DNA of 64,000 nt, from assembly GCF_020882245.1 (NCBI RefSeq), contig NC_083600.1, positions 4,526,001 through 4,590,000 of the forward strand. The letters run 5' to 3'. A program made the position numbers and the translations under genes. This document shows positions 26,645 through 37,000 of this stretch, piece by piece (the stretch's first letter is position 1; the number at the start of each line of letters is the position of its first letter). A model generated the notes under the pieces. It made no database searches, had not been told where the DNA came from, and worked only from the letters and a program-made list of their open reading frames with translations. This DNA comes from Rhopalosiphum padi (taxonomy: Eukaryota; Arthropoda; Insecta; Hemiptera; Aphididae).

Positions 26645-26960
26645 GTTAGCCCATATGGCAATTTTTTTTCACAAATCATTTATCACCTCATTCGTTTCAC
26701 TTTTTGCTACATATCAAAATTTTTTATTATACCATTTTGTACACTTTTTTTATTTGTCAAAATGTATTATATTATCTACGTTAGCCCATATGGCGGATTT
26801 TTTTCTGAAAATAATTTTTTGCTTCATACATTTACACTGTTTATATTATCAAAATGTATCACATTTTTGATAGCTCTTACGGCAAGCTTTTTTCTGAAAT
26901 TAATTTTTGTTTTATTTTCTTTAACTTTTTTTATAATCAAAATGTTTACCAATTATATAT
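26645..26960 (+). repeat. Degenerate tandem repeat, three copies
   Basis: Three related units start near 26645, 26782 and 26868 with GTTAGCCCATATGGC, GTTAGCCCATATGGCGGA and GATAGCTCTTACGGC. Each is followed by a T run, then CTGAAA..AATTTTT, and ends near ATCAAAATGT. Spacings are about 137 and 86 bases. The long plus-strand frame over it (26411-26989) is Phe/Leu/Ile-rich only because of the T runs. Confidence 0.7.
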
Positions 26961-27765
26961 ACCTTGATTTGTTATTAAAATATGAATAAATTGAAATTCG
27001 TATTTACACAATGAATTACTGTTTTATTTTTTATTTATGAGTATATAAATCAATTGTAAAATCTTATAAAATCGTTAAAATATTTTCAAAGCTTATTGCA
27101 AGAGAGATTTAAAAGAAGGGGCAGCAAAATAGGTTCAACAATTAGAAGTTAGAAGTGTTAGAACCACCAAGAAGAACTCTACTTGTAAGAATACACCGGG
27201 AAGACTATGAGAAAAATAAGCAATTAGATATAGGTACTAAAGAGTATTGTAGCAGACTATAGCGGCAGATTACTAAGACCAATGCAATATTTTTAGTTTC
27301 TTCTTTAGTTAAATTTTTCATTAACTTTTACATTTTATGATATAGATACAATTATTTTTACTTGAATGATCAATCTTCTGTTATGAAATATGAATTATGA
27401 TTAAACCTGTTCAACTCAAAACATTTTTTTCCCTCATTTTCAAGGCAGGAGCAGTTGCTTCTAGTCCTAGTATTCTTATAACAAGCCACCCCTGTCGCCA
27501 GTAGTACTAGAGTAGACCCGGGAGAGTTAACCATCGCGAGAGTTTACAATCGCCCGCCAATTCAATTGTGTCGATTTTAATCTACCAAAGTACCAATTTG
27601 ATCACTACTTTTATGTTTATTTATGTGCTATAAAATATTAATGAACGAATTTCATCAACTTAAAATTTCTAAGTGGTTTATATAAATATTTACTAATATA
27701 AAAAGAAAATTTTTTATTTTTAAAATAAAAATCACGGCTTTCAATGGCCACAAAAACTTATTTTT

Positions 27766-27818
<53 letters not shown>

Positions 27819-28583
27819 AGGAACAATATTTATACTACCTATATTTACGTTCTAAAAATAATTAACACAGAGAGATATAAACCAAACAGGGTCGTATACG
27901 ATTTCACGTATATTATTGATAACTTTGTATATATAAGTGTCCAAACTCCAAAGCTTCGGGGCCTCCATCTTCCACTAAATATGTAATGTGGTCGGGAGAA
28001 CATTGTTACGATATTAGTTATCCAGGGATGGTCTTCTATTCCTTATGGATAAGTTTTCCGTAGCTGGGGGTTAAAGTACTACTGCGTGTCTGTGTATGCG
28101 GTGTCTATCAATAATAAGACACGTTTGGTTTATATAAATATATTATGATGATATACCATATACTTAAAATTAAAATATACTTTACAGTTTGGTAGATGGC
28201 TGTTAATAATTGTATTGCTGCGAATTCGTTGATAGTCAGTGTCGAACTGGTGCCGTGTGTTCTTTTAATTCATTTTAAGTAATAATTCGGACGGGTAAAA
28301 AGTGTTGAGTGTGTATATTTTATGTTAGTTAATCATATAGATTGATTAATTTATAATAGGTTTTTCTATAGTGTGCAATCAATGTAATGGTGCTCGCGCT
28401 AACTATAGTAAAATCACGTCTGTCGTAGACTTCTCCAGGCCTCCCCTTATATAGTGTCGACAGTGACGTATACTGTAGACAGTTATTGTAAATATAATAT
28501 TATTATTTAATGTATATGCAAATAGGTGTGAATATTTTAATGTTGAGATAGGTCAGGCCAGTGAAGCGAAATGTGTTGAGGCC
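26961..28583. other. Intergenic DNA with a long (AT)n microsatellite
   Basis: No gene is supported. A clean (TA)n tract lies at about 27766-27812. Islands of average GC (27440-27560, 27940-28080, 28385-28470) show no convincing exon. Confidence 0.5.
27766..27812. repeat. (AT)n microsatellite
   Basis: About 23 uninterrupted TA dinucleotides. Confidence 0.95.
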
Positions 28584-29166
28584 CAGTGGCGGCTCGTGTG
28601 CTCTGAAAGTGGTAGGGCGATATAAAATTTCTTATTTATGGAAAGTATTGAACACAAATAATATTGATAATAGTTATTTAATTAAATTCATTTAATACAT
28701 ATATAATGATAATGAAATAATAAAATAATAATTGATTACGATGAGTTACGACGGCAAAAAGTAAATAATAAACACACGCAAGTTCAGAATCCGTGCATAT
28801 CGGAGCATCGGGCGACCTGGCCGCAGTGTTATTATTGTGTTCCCCCTTCTTAGTTTTTGTATTCTGATCATAGTTATTACGGGCGACTTTTAACATCGCC
28901 CAAGATCGCATTCACTGGTCGCGGATTTCGGCAACTTGTTATTGGTAATCGTTTCTCAGAAATTGCAAACTCCCATTATCTGATAATGTTTTCATAATAT
29001 TTATTAGTGTAAATATAGGAAAATTAATTTTTATTTTTGACAATAATAATATTATACTACAATATAAATTTGAAATTTTATATTAAACTTATAAATTAGT
29101 AATAAATAATAATTTTAGAAGGGGGGGAGCGACCATCCCGTCGCCCCTATCTACGAGCCGCCACAG
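28584..29166. mobile_element. Non-autonomous hAT element (583 bp) with TIRs and 8-bp target duplication
   Basis: The left end CAGTGGCGGCTCGT and right end ACGAGCCGCCACAG are inverted copies. They are flanked by 8-bp direct repeats TTGAGGCC (28576-28583) and CTGAGGCC (29167-29174), 7 of 8 matching. The 8-bp duplication and CAG...-type ends are diagnostic of hAT. The inside has no transposase. The minus frame 28678-28911 is probably chance or a relic. Confidence 0.9.
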
Positions 29167-29268
29167 CTGAGGCCACAACAAATTTTGCTATTTACATTTC
29201 ACAGTTTTATACTAAAAAACATTATACATTGTTTTATGAAATAATATGTTAATTTTATATCTACTTAC

Positions 29269-29502
29269 CAGCTCATCAAACGATGTTATCGACATTCGAT
29301 AATATTTTATGAATTCTTCTGGATAACTACGAAGGGTCATAAATGTCACCTGGAACTGACAATTTTCTGGTCTTTTTAAATTTAAAGGATGGACCCAATG
29401 TCGTCTTTTAATTTAGTCTCTTTTTTGTTTCTTGCTGACTTCATGTTCCTCATATAACGCATAAATAATGCATGCGACTTCAATATCATCAAATTCTTCC
29501 AT
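29269..29502 (-). pseudogene. PIF/Harbinger transposase 5' exon with a stop codon
   Basis: Minus-strand reading from ATG at 29502 gives MEEFDDIEVACIIYALYEEH..., then IKRRHWVHPLNLKRP, LRSYPEEFIKYYRMSITSFD, ending CTG|GTAAGT, a good donor at 29269. The RRxHWVHPLN and YYRMS..SFDEL motifs are the usual N-terminal part of Harbinger-type transposases (and of the domesticated HARBI1), before the DDE domain. Codon 30 is TAA, so this copy is broken. No catalytic DDE exon is found; the adjacent hAT element begins about 100 bases on. Confidence 0.75.
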
Positions 29503-29689
29503 ATTAAAAAATAAAATAGACGAAACGAAATAAAATGAATTTTTAAGTTCAGTACGAATTGAACAGCAGTCATCCACAACGGGCGGTAACAGCAGTACTA
29601 AACCACTAACCTAGTATACGACAAAGTACAAAGAATTGAATGGTTCAAATAACATTTGGCGCGCTTTTTATTTTTGATAAACGCACACA

Positions 29690-29804
29690 AATCGTCCATT
29701 GTGAAAGCGCGGCGCGATTTTAAAACGCGACGAACGCGTTAATACACGTCTAATGTGTAAGGAGTGCGCGTCCGCGATTTAAAATCACCTAGTGTGTAAT
29801 CCCC
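29690..29804 (-). mobile_element. Terminal inverted-repeat end of the PIF/Harbinger element
   Basis: Read on the minus strand, GGGGATTACACACTAGGTGA starts at 29804, followed by TTTTAAATCGCGGACGCG and more GC-rich subterminal sequence with a second GCGATTTTAAAACGCG-type box near 29712-29735. This is typical of PIF/Harbinger ends. It lies upstream of, and on the same strand as, the transposase exon at 29269-29502. The opposite end was not found. Confidence 0.6.
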
Positions 29805-30027
29805 TATAAGGTGATACCACAAAGTGGCACTCAACGGGGTTACTTATCCACGATCGAAGACATTTTTGGTGTGTGTGGCGTGTGTGCCCTGGTACAACCT
29901 TGTCACCTTTTTTTTTGTGTATTTATGTACAAGTGAAGTATACAACAATCGTGAAGACTTCTGGTAGTTATGAGTATAAAAAACATTAAATATTTTAAAA
30001 TGGTCATAAAGTCATAATTCAATCGTA

Positions 30028-30200
30028 AAAAACCAACGAGAGAACACAGATAATTTTCTTAGCTAAAAGTTTGATAATAGGTCATTCACTCTAATATATC
30101 AAAACTAAAAGCACACTATTGAAACTGGTGAACGAAAATGTATTGTGTCGTAGTATGTAAGACAAAGATAACACATGTGTGTGCGACGTGCCGACGTCTA
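30028..30200. repeat. Foldback-family repeat fragment (copy 3)
   Basis: AAACCAACGAGAGAACACAG followed by AAGTTTGATAATAGGTCA and TCACTCTAATAT matches 42301-42375 box for box. It is followed by GTAAGACAAAGATAACACAT, a diverged form of the common GTAAGACAGAGACAACACAT box, and GTGCGACGTG as in the 10.5-kb copy. Confidence 0.75.
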
Positions 30201-30450
30201 TTATACGACTATTTTAATTAATATACCTAATAACTTTGAGTAGTAGCCAGTCGGCCGTAATAAAGAACTGATATTCATGTATTTATAGCCCGGTATAGCA
30301 GGTATTATAAACAATTTAAAAAAATAACTTTTTATATAACTTGTTTTATATATATAATAATCGTTATCCAGGAAATTTACACATTAATATTAAAGAAAAA
30401 TAATAATAAATATGAATATGATGAGATTCAATTAATTTTGATTGGAGAGC

Positions 30451-30457
30451 AAAAAAA
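30451..30457 (-). terminator. RNA polymerase III terminator of tRNA-Val
   Basis: A run of seven T on the minus strand, eight bases (seven intervening) after the tRNA 3' end, the usual Pol III stop signal. Confidence 0.85.
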
Positions 30458-30464
30458 TTCAATT

Positions 30465-30537
30465 TGTTTCCGCCCGGGATCGAACCGGGGACCTTGTGCG
30501 TGTGAAGCACACGTGATAACCACTACACTACGGAAAC
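30465..30537 (-). tRNA. tRNA-Val (anticodon CAC)
   Basis: The 73-nt cloverleaf is complete: acceptor stem GTTTCCG paired with CGGAAAC plus discriminator A; D-arm with A box TAGTGTAGTGG; anticodon stem TGTGC/GCACA with loop TTCACAC, giving CAC; and T-arm CCCGG-TTCGATC-CCGGG, the B box. It reads GUG valine codons. No intron, and the CCA tail is not encoded, as usual in eukaryotes. Shifting the stem by one base would give a UCA anticodon but breaks the conserved T33 register, so valine is the right reading. Confidence 0.96.
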
Positions 30538-31054
30538 CGATGTTGATTTTGTTGTTTAGTATTTTATTTAAATAAACATATTTTGTACAAAACAATAATA
30601 TAATGATAACTTGATAAAAAATTACTTGTTATCAAATTATCATTTATCGCAGTACTTATAAGTTATAAGTTGAATTTTGTATTAAGTATTTTTTTTATTC
30701 ATTTATTATTTATTACTAAATACCTAATTATTAAACTTTCTACTTTTTAGTATGTACCATTAAATACTTAAATAAGAATTAACAATTTAAAATCATTTTT
30801 AATTTTTCACTTTTTGCTTATACATCAGTATAGTATTTCACGATAGTATTATTATTAATTTTTATTAATTACCTACCTATTTTTTTTTTATAAAAAACTT
30901 GAAAGTATAGACATTGGCAGTACAATGTTTAATCAATTTATTTTGTCGCAATTATGCATTATATGATTTATTTAAATATAAAAAATATCTAATGTATACC
31001 TATTTTGAATAAAAATAGTAATATTATAGCAAGCTATGTAATAATATTTAAATA
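30538..31054. other. Spacer between tRNA-Val and the ZAD gene
   Basis: AT-rich, with no coding frame. It should contain the promoter and 5' UTR of the ZAD zinc-finger gene; no TATA box or initiator can be assigned. Confidence 0.5.
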
Positions 31055-33037
31055 ATGGCTCCACTAATAATTGATTTTGATAAAGTCTGTCGATTATGTC
31101 TTCGTGACGATGACGGAAATAGTAAAATGGTATCAATATTTGAAAAACCAATTCTTGAAGAGACCATAAAAGATTGTGTGCAAATCGAGGTAAAATATCT
31201 GTTAATTACAAATTTGGTGTTATAACTAAGTAGGTATGTTTTTTAATTTATATAATATCCTCAGGTGTTATTAAATACTGATGAACCAACTAATATATGT
31301 ACTAGTTGCATATTGAGTTTGGATTCTTGGGTCAAATTCAAATTACTATGTGACAATACCAATGCATTCTTACAGCAATACAGACAGGATAAGAATGATT
31401 CTGACCTAGTGGTAATTACATTTAAATTAACCTTAAAAATAGTTGTATCTATTCATTTTAAGTTAATCGTTAACTTTATGAAAAACTGTATAGAATTATT
31501 GCTCGGATAAATTACTTGAATATTTAATATTATTTATTTAAAAATAATAATATTTAATTCCACTTCCAGCAGCTTAGATTACTAACTATTACCTGTTAAT
31601 ATTTTGTGACTAAATAATATATACCATTTAATGGCTTTGAAATTATTTTAAACTTACAGTAAATTCTATATATGTTTTTCAGAAATAATATTAACAGTTA
31701 TGAAATCTAAATAACTTTAGCCACTCCTAAAAAAATATAATTGCTTGCGTTTATGTAATTACACATTTATTAATAAATTTATATTGGCTTTTAGTTCAAT
31801 TCCGACATAACAAACTTAGGACCAATGGGATTTACACCATCTCAAATGTCAGACTTGAGCATCAGTTTTTTTGAAAGTGATTCTTTATGGAACGGTTTAT
31901 CACAACCCTGGAATGAAAGTGATCCTATATGTACTGATTCGCCTGTTCCAAAGTATATGAAAAAAGTACAGCCACCTGAAGATTTAACTAATGACACCAT
32001 ATCTGGTAAAGAATGTTTAGATTTAGCCTTGAGTGTATTAAGCAAAAAAGACACTAATTTTACCTATACCAAAGCTAATTGGTGGAATCCCAAAGCTATT
32101 TCTATGAAAAAAATACTAAAAGAAAATGAAAAACCTATTTTAAAAAATGGAATTTCAAAATCAATGACTAGATATAATCGATATCAGCGTAAAACGTATT
32201 CCTGTAACGTATGTTTGGAAACTTTTACAAAATTCAACGATCTCATTATACATGACTCAAAAGTGCACATTGACATGCCCAAGAACTTTAGTTGCAAAAA
32301 TTGTGGTAAATTGTTTTTATCTGAAGAACGTTTGGAGATACATGAGAATGTTCATAGAGAAAAATCCTTTGTGTGCCAAATATGTCAAAAGAAGTTTACT
32401 CAACAAAAGACTCTTGATATACATTTGAATGTTCATATTGGTTTATACCCTTGTCAGAAATGTGACTTTAAAGCTCAGACAATGTATAATTTAAAAATTC
32501 ATGAAAATACTCATTCAAAAGTTAAAGAGCATTGTTGTCAAGAGTGTAAAAAGGAGTTTTCAACAGTATCATCATTGCGTAGACACAATCGTCTTGTTCA
32601 TCAAAAATTAGTTTGGTTCCGTTGTGATAAATGTGATTACTCCACAAGCCAACCATCAAATATGAAGTATAATTAATGTTCATGATAAATTATTTTTATT
32701 TATTTATTTTATATTATACATATTTAATATTTTTAGGTATCACAAGTCTAGTCATGATCCACAAAATTGTGTTTGTGATCATTGTGGTGCACGTTTCAAA
32801 AATCGAGATCTGTTTAAGGTACATTTAAAAACACACGAAGAAGCTAAGTTGAGTTGCGCTCATTGCGGGAAACTTTTTAAAAAGAAGTCACACCTCAAGG
32901 AACATTTGAGCAGTTGCTATGTATTAGGGCCTAGCTTAAAGAAATATAAATGTGATGTGTGTGAAAAATGCTTCATGAGAATCAAGACTTTGCGTATTCA
33001 CAAAAATAAATGTCATCCAATTGTTATTGACATTTAA
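31055..33037 (+). CDS. ZAD-domain C2H2 zinc-finger protein, nine fingers, four exons
   Basis: Coding exons are 31055-31189, 31265-31411, 31795-32666 and 32737-33037. All have GT/AG junctions and matched phases, for 484 residues. Exons 1-2 encode an N-terminal ZAD: CRLCLRDDD near residue 12 and CTSC about residue 61 give the four zinc cysteines. ZADs are arthropod dimerisation modules. Residues about 95-210 form a linker. Nine C2H2 fingers follow. Finger 6 is split by intron 3, and finger 8 has Cys in place of the last His (HLSSC), a C2HC form. The protein is probably a nuclear DNA-binding transcription factor. ZAD proteins expand fast, so I give no orthologue name. The ATG context (AAATAATGG) is acceptable, and no upstream in-frame ATG was preferred. 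The 3' end faces the Raw-like gene tail to tail. Confidence 0.93.
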
Positions 33038-33041
33038 TTAA

Positions 33042-33047
33042 AATAAA
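33042..33047 (+). promoter_or_regulatory. Candidate polyadenylation hexamer AATAAA
   Basis: AATAAA starts five bases after the ZAD gene stop codon. This is very close to the stop, so a later signal may be the one used. Confidence 0.35.
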
Positions 33048-34020
33048 ATTTGTTTCTTCTTTTTCCATCTGAAATTACAATTATCATAAATAATTGTTTT
33101 ATATACCTACATTTACATTTTAATTAATTTATAATAATTTTGCTCTGACTACCTACTCAATGTCAAGTGATTTTTAATTGTTTTACAATAACATTTAATA
33201 CCATATAGTATATTAACGATTTTATTACTATTCTATAAATATTTTAAGAAGAATTGGTGTGTATAATATATAGTTAGGGAAGAAAAAATGATAATGAAAA
33301 GAAAAATTAGATAATTATTTTAAATAATATATGAGTAGAATATTGTTTTATACATCTTTATACTGTATTTATAAATTGTAATTTTTTTCTTAAAAATACT
33401 ACAGTAAATAATGCATTGTTAGATTTTAGTTTTAAGGGCCAATCTTGAAACTAAAACATTATTGAATTTTAAAAAAAATAACTTTTTTTTACTTATAAAT
33501 TTTAAAAATAAGAAATATTCAAATACATTCGTGTACTAAATATTTCGAACTATTTAATAATTAAATTAGATTAATATTATAACAGGTTTTAAATTTTATA
33601 CCATAAAATATATATATCTCTCAATATACTTAATATATGATAACGATAAACATTATTATTTAATCATAATGAAAATGATTTTATAATACATATTATTATA
33701 AAATCAATAATTATAGGAGAAGAAAGACAAAAGTACAACTAAATAGTTTTAAGTATTTAAATGTATTTATATATATTATGAAACAGGCATTAACCTACTA
33801 TCAATACAATTAAAATTAAAAATAATTTCTTAGCTGTTAGTTAAAAAAAATAAAATAAAATTCAAAAAAATGGTACTTATAAGTTAAAATAGTTTCTATA
33901 GATAAAAAAAAAAAAAACATTTTTGCTCGTGCACTTCTGTTAGTTTTCATGTAATTCAAAATAATTAAATGGTCATTATTTTCTATGTGCAATATAATTT
34001 ATAGAATAGATTATATTATG
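33048..34020. other. AT-rich convergent intergenic region
   Basis: Spacer between the 3' ends of the ZAD gene (+) and the Raw-like gene (-). It should contain both 3' UTRs. No ORF or RNA gene is seen. Confidence 0.6.
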
Positions 34021-37000
34021 CTATAAGCTTCTTTGCACTGCGATTTCAACAGCTTCATTGATTGATTCAAACACAGGCACTCGTTCTCGTGATGCCAAAT
34101 CCGCTAGATAAATCCGTCCGCGGTTATAGTCGTTGATTGCCGTTTGTGTTAACTAAAAAAAAAACAACTTTCATTAATTAGTATTGGTACTAGCATTTAT
34201 GTGTTTTTATTATTATTATTATTATTTAGATAATAATTGTATACCTTTTCACCACGAATTGTGCAATTATCTTTACTGAGATTCTGTATACATAACACCA
34301 TTCTGTACCTTTTAGCTATACAATATGCTGCCTGCAATTATAATTACAAAATTCTAATAATTATTTATTGTTGGGTAAAATTAAAATATTGGAATTTACT
34401 AGTGTCATGGTTGCCAAAGATCTTGAATTGTTTGGAATTACAAATAATAAAGTACGTGCATCTAATAATACTGATAGATCTGTTTTGGATGCTGCATGAT
34501 ATGTTAAATTAGATTTTCTACAGACAAAAAATAGTGTACTAATTATCAAGCTGACAACAAAATATTTAAAGATATAGGTACTTGATCACGGGAATAGCGA
34601 TGTCTTCTCTCCACCGAATATCATCACCGCTTTCTCCAGCTAGATAAATATCGGTCGTCTTTGAAGATCTTGTTGTTTCAACACTCTCCTGTGACAAGTA
34701 AAACGGTCTGCCTAGATTTAAACGATACGAGTGCCCTTTAAAAATGTTTAAATGGTTATTACATAGTCTTTTTTTTTTAACATTTGAATAGCCAAACATG
34801 TGTGATGCATAGGCGCATAGGCGTGTGCACAGGACGTGTTGGACGTTCCCAGGCACGTCTTGTGGTATTTCATGGACCGAAGTGGCCAATGACTCAATCA
34901 AATTGCCCATATTAATCGCAATCAATATACCTTAATTACCAAAATCAATTTTAGATTATATTTTTAAAGCAAATTTGAAAAATTAGGAAAATTCACTGTG
35001 TGTACTCTATTGTTGAAGTATAACATAGTTTAACATATACACTTGTAGTGGCTAATATTATATATTAAAAATTGTTATGAGTTAATTGTAACTGTATGTC
35101 TACTGAAAAATCAATATTGTTCAATATTTTACTTTTGATTGTTGATAATATTATTCATTTATTTATCATTTTTATTGTATTTTAACTTTAATGTTAACCC
35201 ACCATAACTTCTCTTTCGGAAATGATATGTGGTAATATTATGTAACTTGTATCTTTCTATTATATATTTATATATGTATATTGAAAGCACATAAGGTTTA
35301 GAAAAAGCCAATAAGTCTAATAACTATATAACTTAATAGGCCGATAATAATTATGAGCACTACCTACTCTTGGAATCTGCGCACGCCTATATAATATGCT
35401 ATAGCTATTATAAATTAATAAGTTATAATTATTCACCATCACCGATGTCGAATCCATTCCTGTGATTATTTTTGTCTGGTAACTGTAGAAATTTAGAAAC
35501 AATAGCGTAAAATTGGTTGAACGTAAAATAAACTTGGTGGTTACTTTCAACATCTGTAAGAACACAGGCATACATTAATAAAAGTGCTCAACGTAAAGAG
35601 TAACAATTTTTTTCGAATGGTTAGTTTGGGAAATGTTTAACTTTCGAACAATTAATTTGTTGTGACTAGAGCTGTAACCATGAATATTTTTTTTTTAAAT
35701 TTTCAGTAACATTAAACATTTTCAACGACTGAAATTTTTTTTGTTTTTGTACAAGAGTTAGGTACATGAATAGGTAGTGGTAGATATGCCATAGTCACGT
35801 TTCCAATACTTTGTCAGTTCGTCATACGCTCATATGTAATAATAGTACCTATTAAAAATTTGTATTTAGTTTTTAACTTACTGTAATAATTATACTTTAT
35901 TATATAATATAATATAATATGTGTAAGATATTATGTAGGTATGTAATGCAAGAATGAAAATTGTATTTAACAATTCATGTACCTATCTAACAAAGATTTA
36001 ATTATAATTCTATATTCTATTTTTTTTCAATTTATAACATTTTTAAATAATAAAATATATTAAACAGTTAGTATTTTTGTTTTATAAGTTAATAAGTAAG
36101 TCGGTATATTTTTTTTAAATAAATGTATAATTAACTAATAGTTTACTGTCTAAAATTTCAAAAAAATAAATAATTGCAAAATCTATATGAAAAAAAAATT
36201 TCAAAAATTTTAAGAACATTAAAATTTGTTACAACTAGTTGAAAACTATACAGCTCTAGTTGTAACTCGTATAATGGACAAGATAAAAAAATAAAATGTC
36301 AATTAGTTTCGTTATGTATACCTTTGGTATCACGGTGTTCGGATGTCAGATTTAGTACATCGTTTTCGGACAGATTCTGATTGGCCAACAGTCGGATAGC
36401 CCTTGTCACCTGAATAATAATAATAAAAAACACACACACATGCCGTCAGTCGATAACTATAAGTGCGTCGACGTCAATCGTTAATCATTATTCGAGTCCT
36501 ACCCACAACATACATGGGAAATGTTAATCTCCCCCGGCGTATCGACGTTGAACTTGTTAAATGCATCACGGATCTTGCTGAAATGAAACGAGACGCACTA
36601 TATTATAATAAATGTTGTTTCATTGTAATAGAATTTTTTTTAATACGTTAATATTCAAGTTGTTTCGAATAAAAAATAAATCAAATTTATACAAAGGTTA
36701 TCTTATAAGTTATAAGTAAATTTTAATACCTAATTTGATAAAGTTTAAACTTGATAAAGAAAACATGAATGAAGAAGTTATTTTTGACTCTACAAATAAT
36801 TAAAATAACTTTCATTTTTTTATCTATAGCTTTGGTAAGTGCTATATTGTGTATGAATATCGTATATATTTAATTCTCACCGATACGTAGTGTCGTCTTC
36901 GCTGGTATCGTTGATTTGACGGTTTTTGTCTTTCAGAATCTTGAATCCATAAATAAAACAGCAAAATAATAAATGTAAAATTATATATTAAAAAAAGACA

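Noticed and set aside
26411..26989. 192-residue plus frame rich in Phe, Leu and Ile
   Set aside because: Produced by T-rich tandem repeats; it looks like membrane protein only because TTT codes for Phe.
30465..30537. Reading the tRNA anticodon as UCA (Trp/Sec-like)
   Set aside because: It needs a shifted stem that breaks the 5-bp anticodon helix and the conserved T33 position; CAC (Val) fits all arms.
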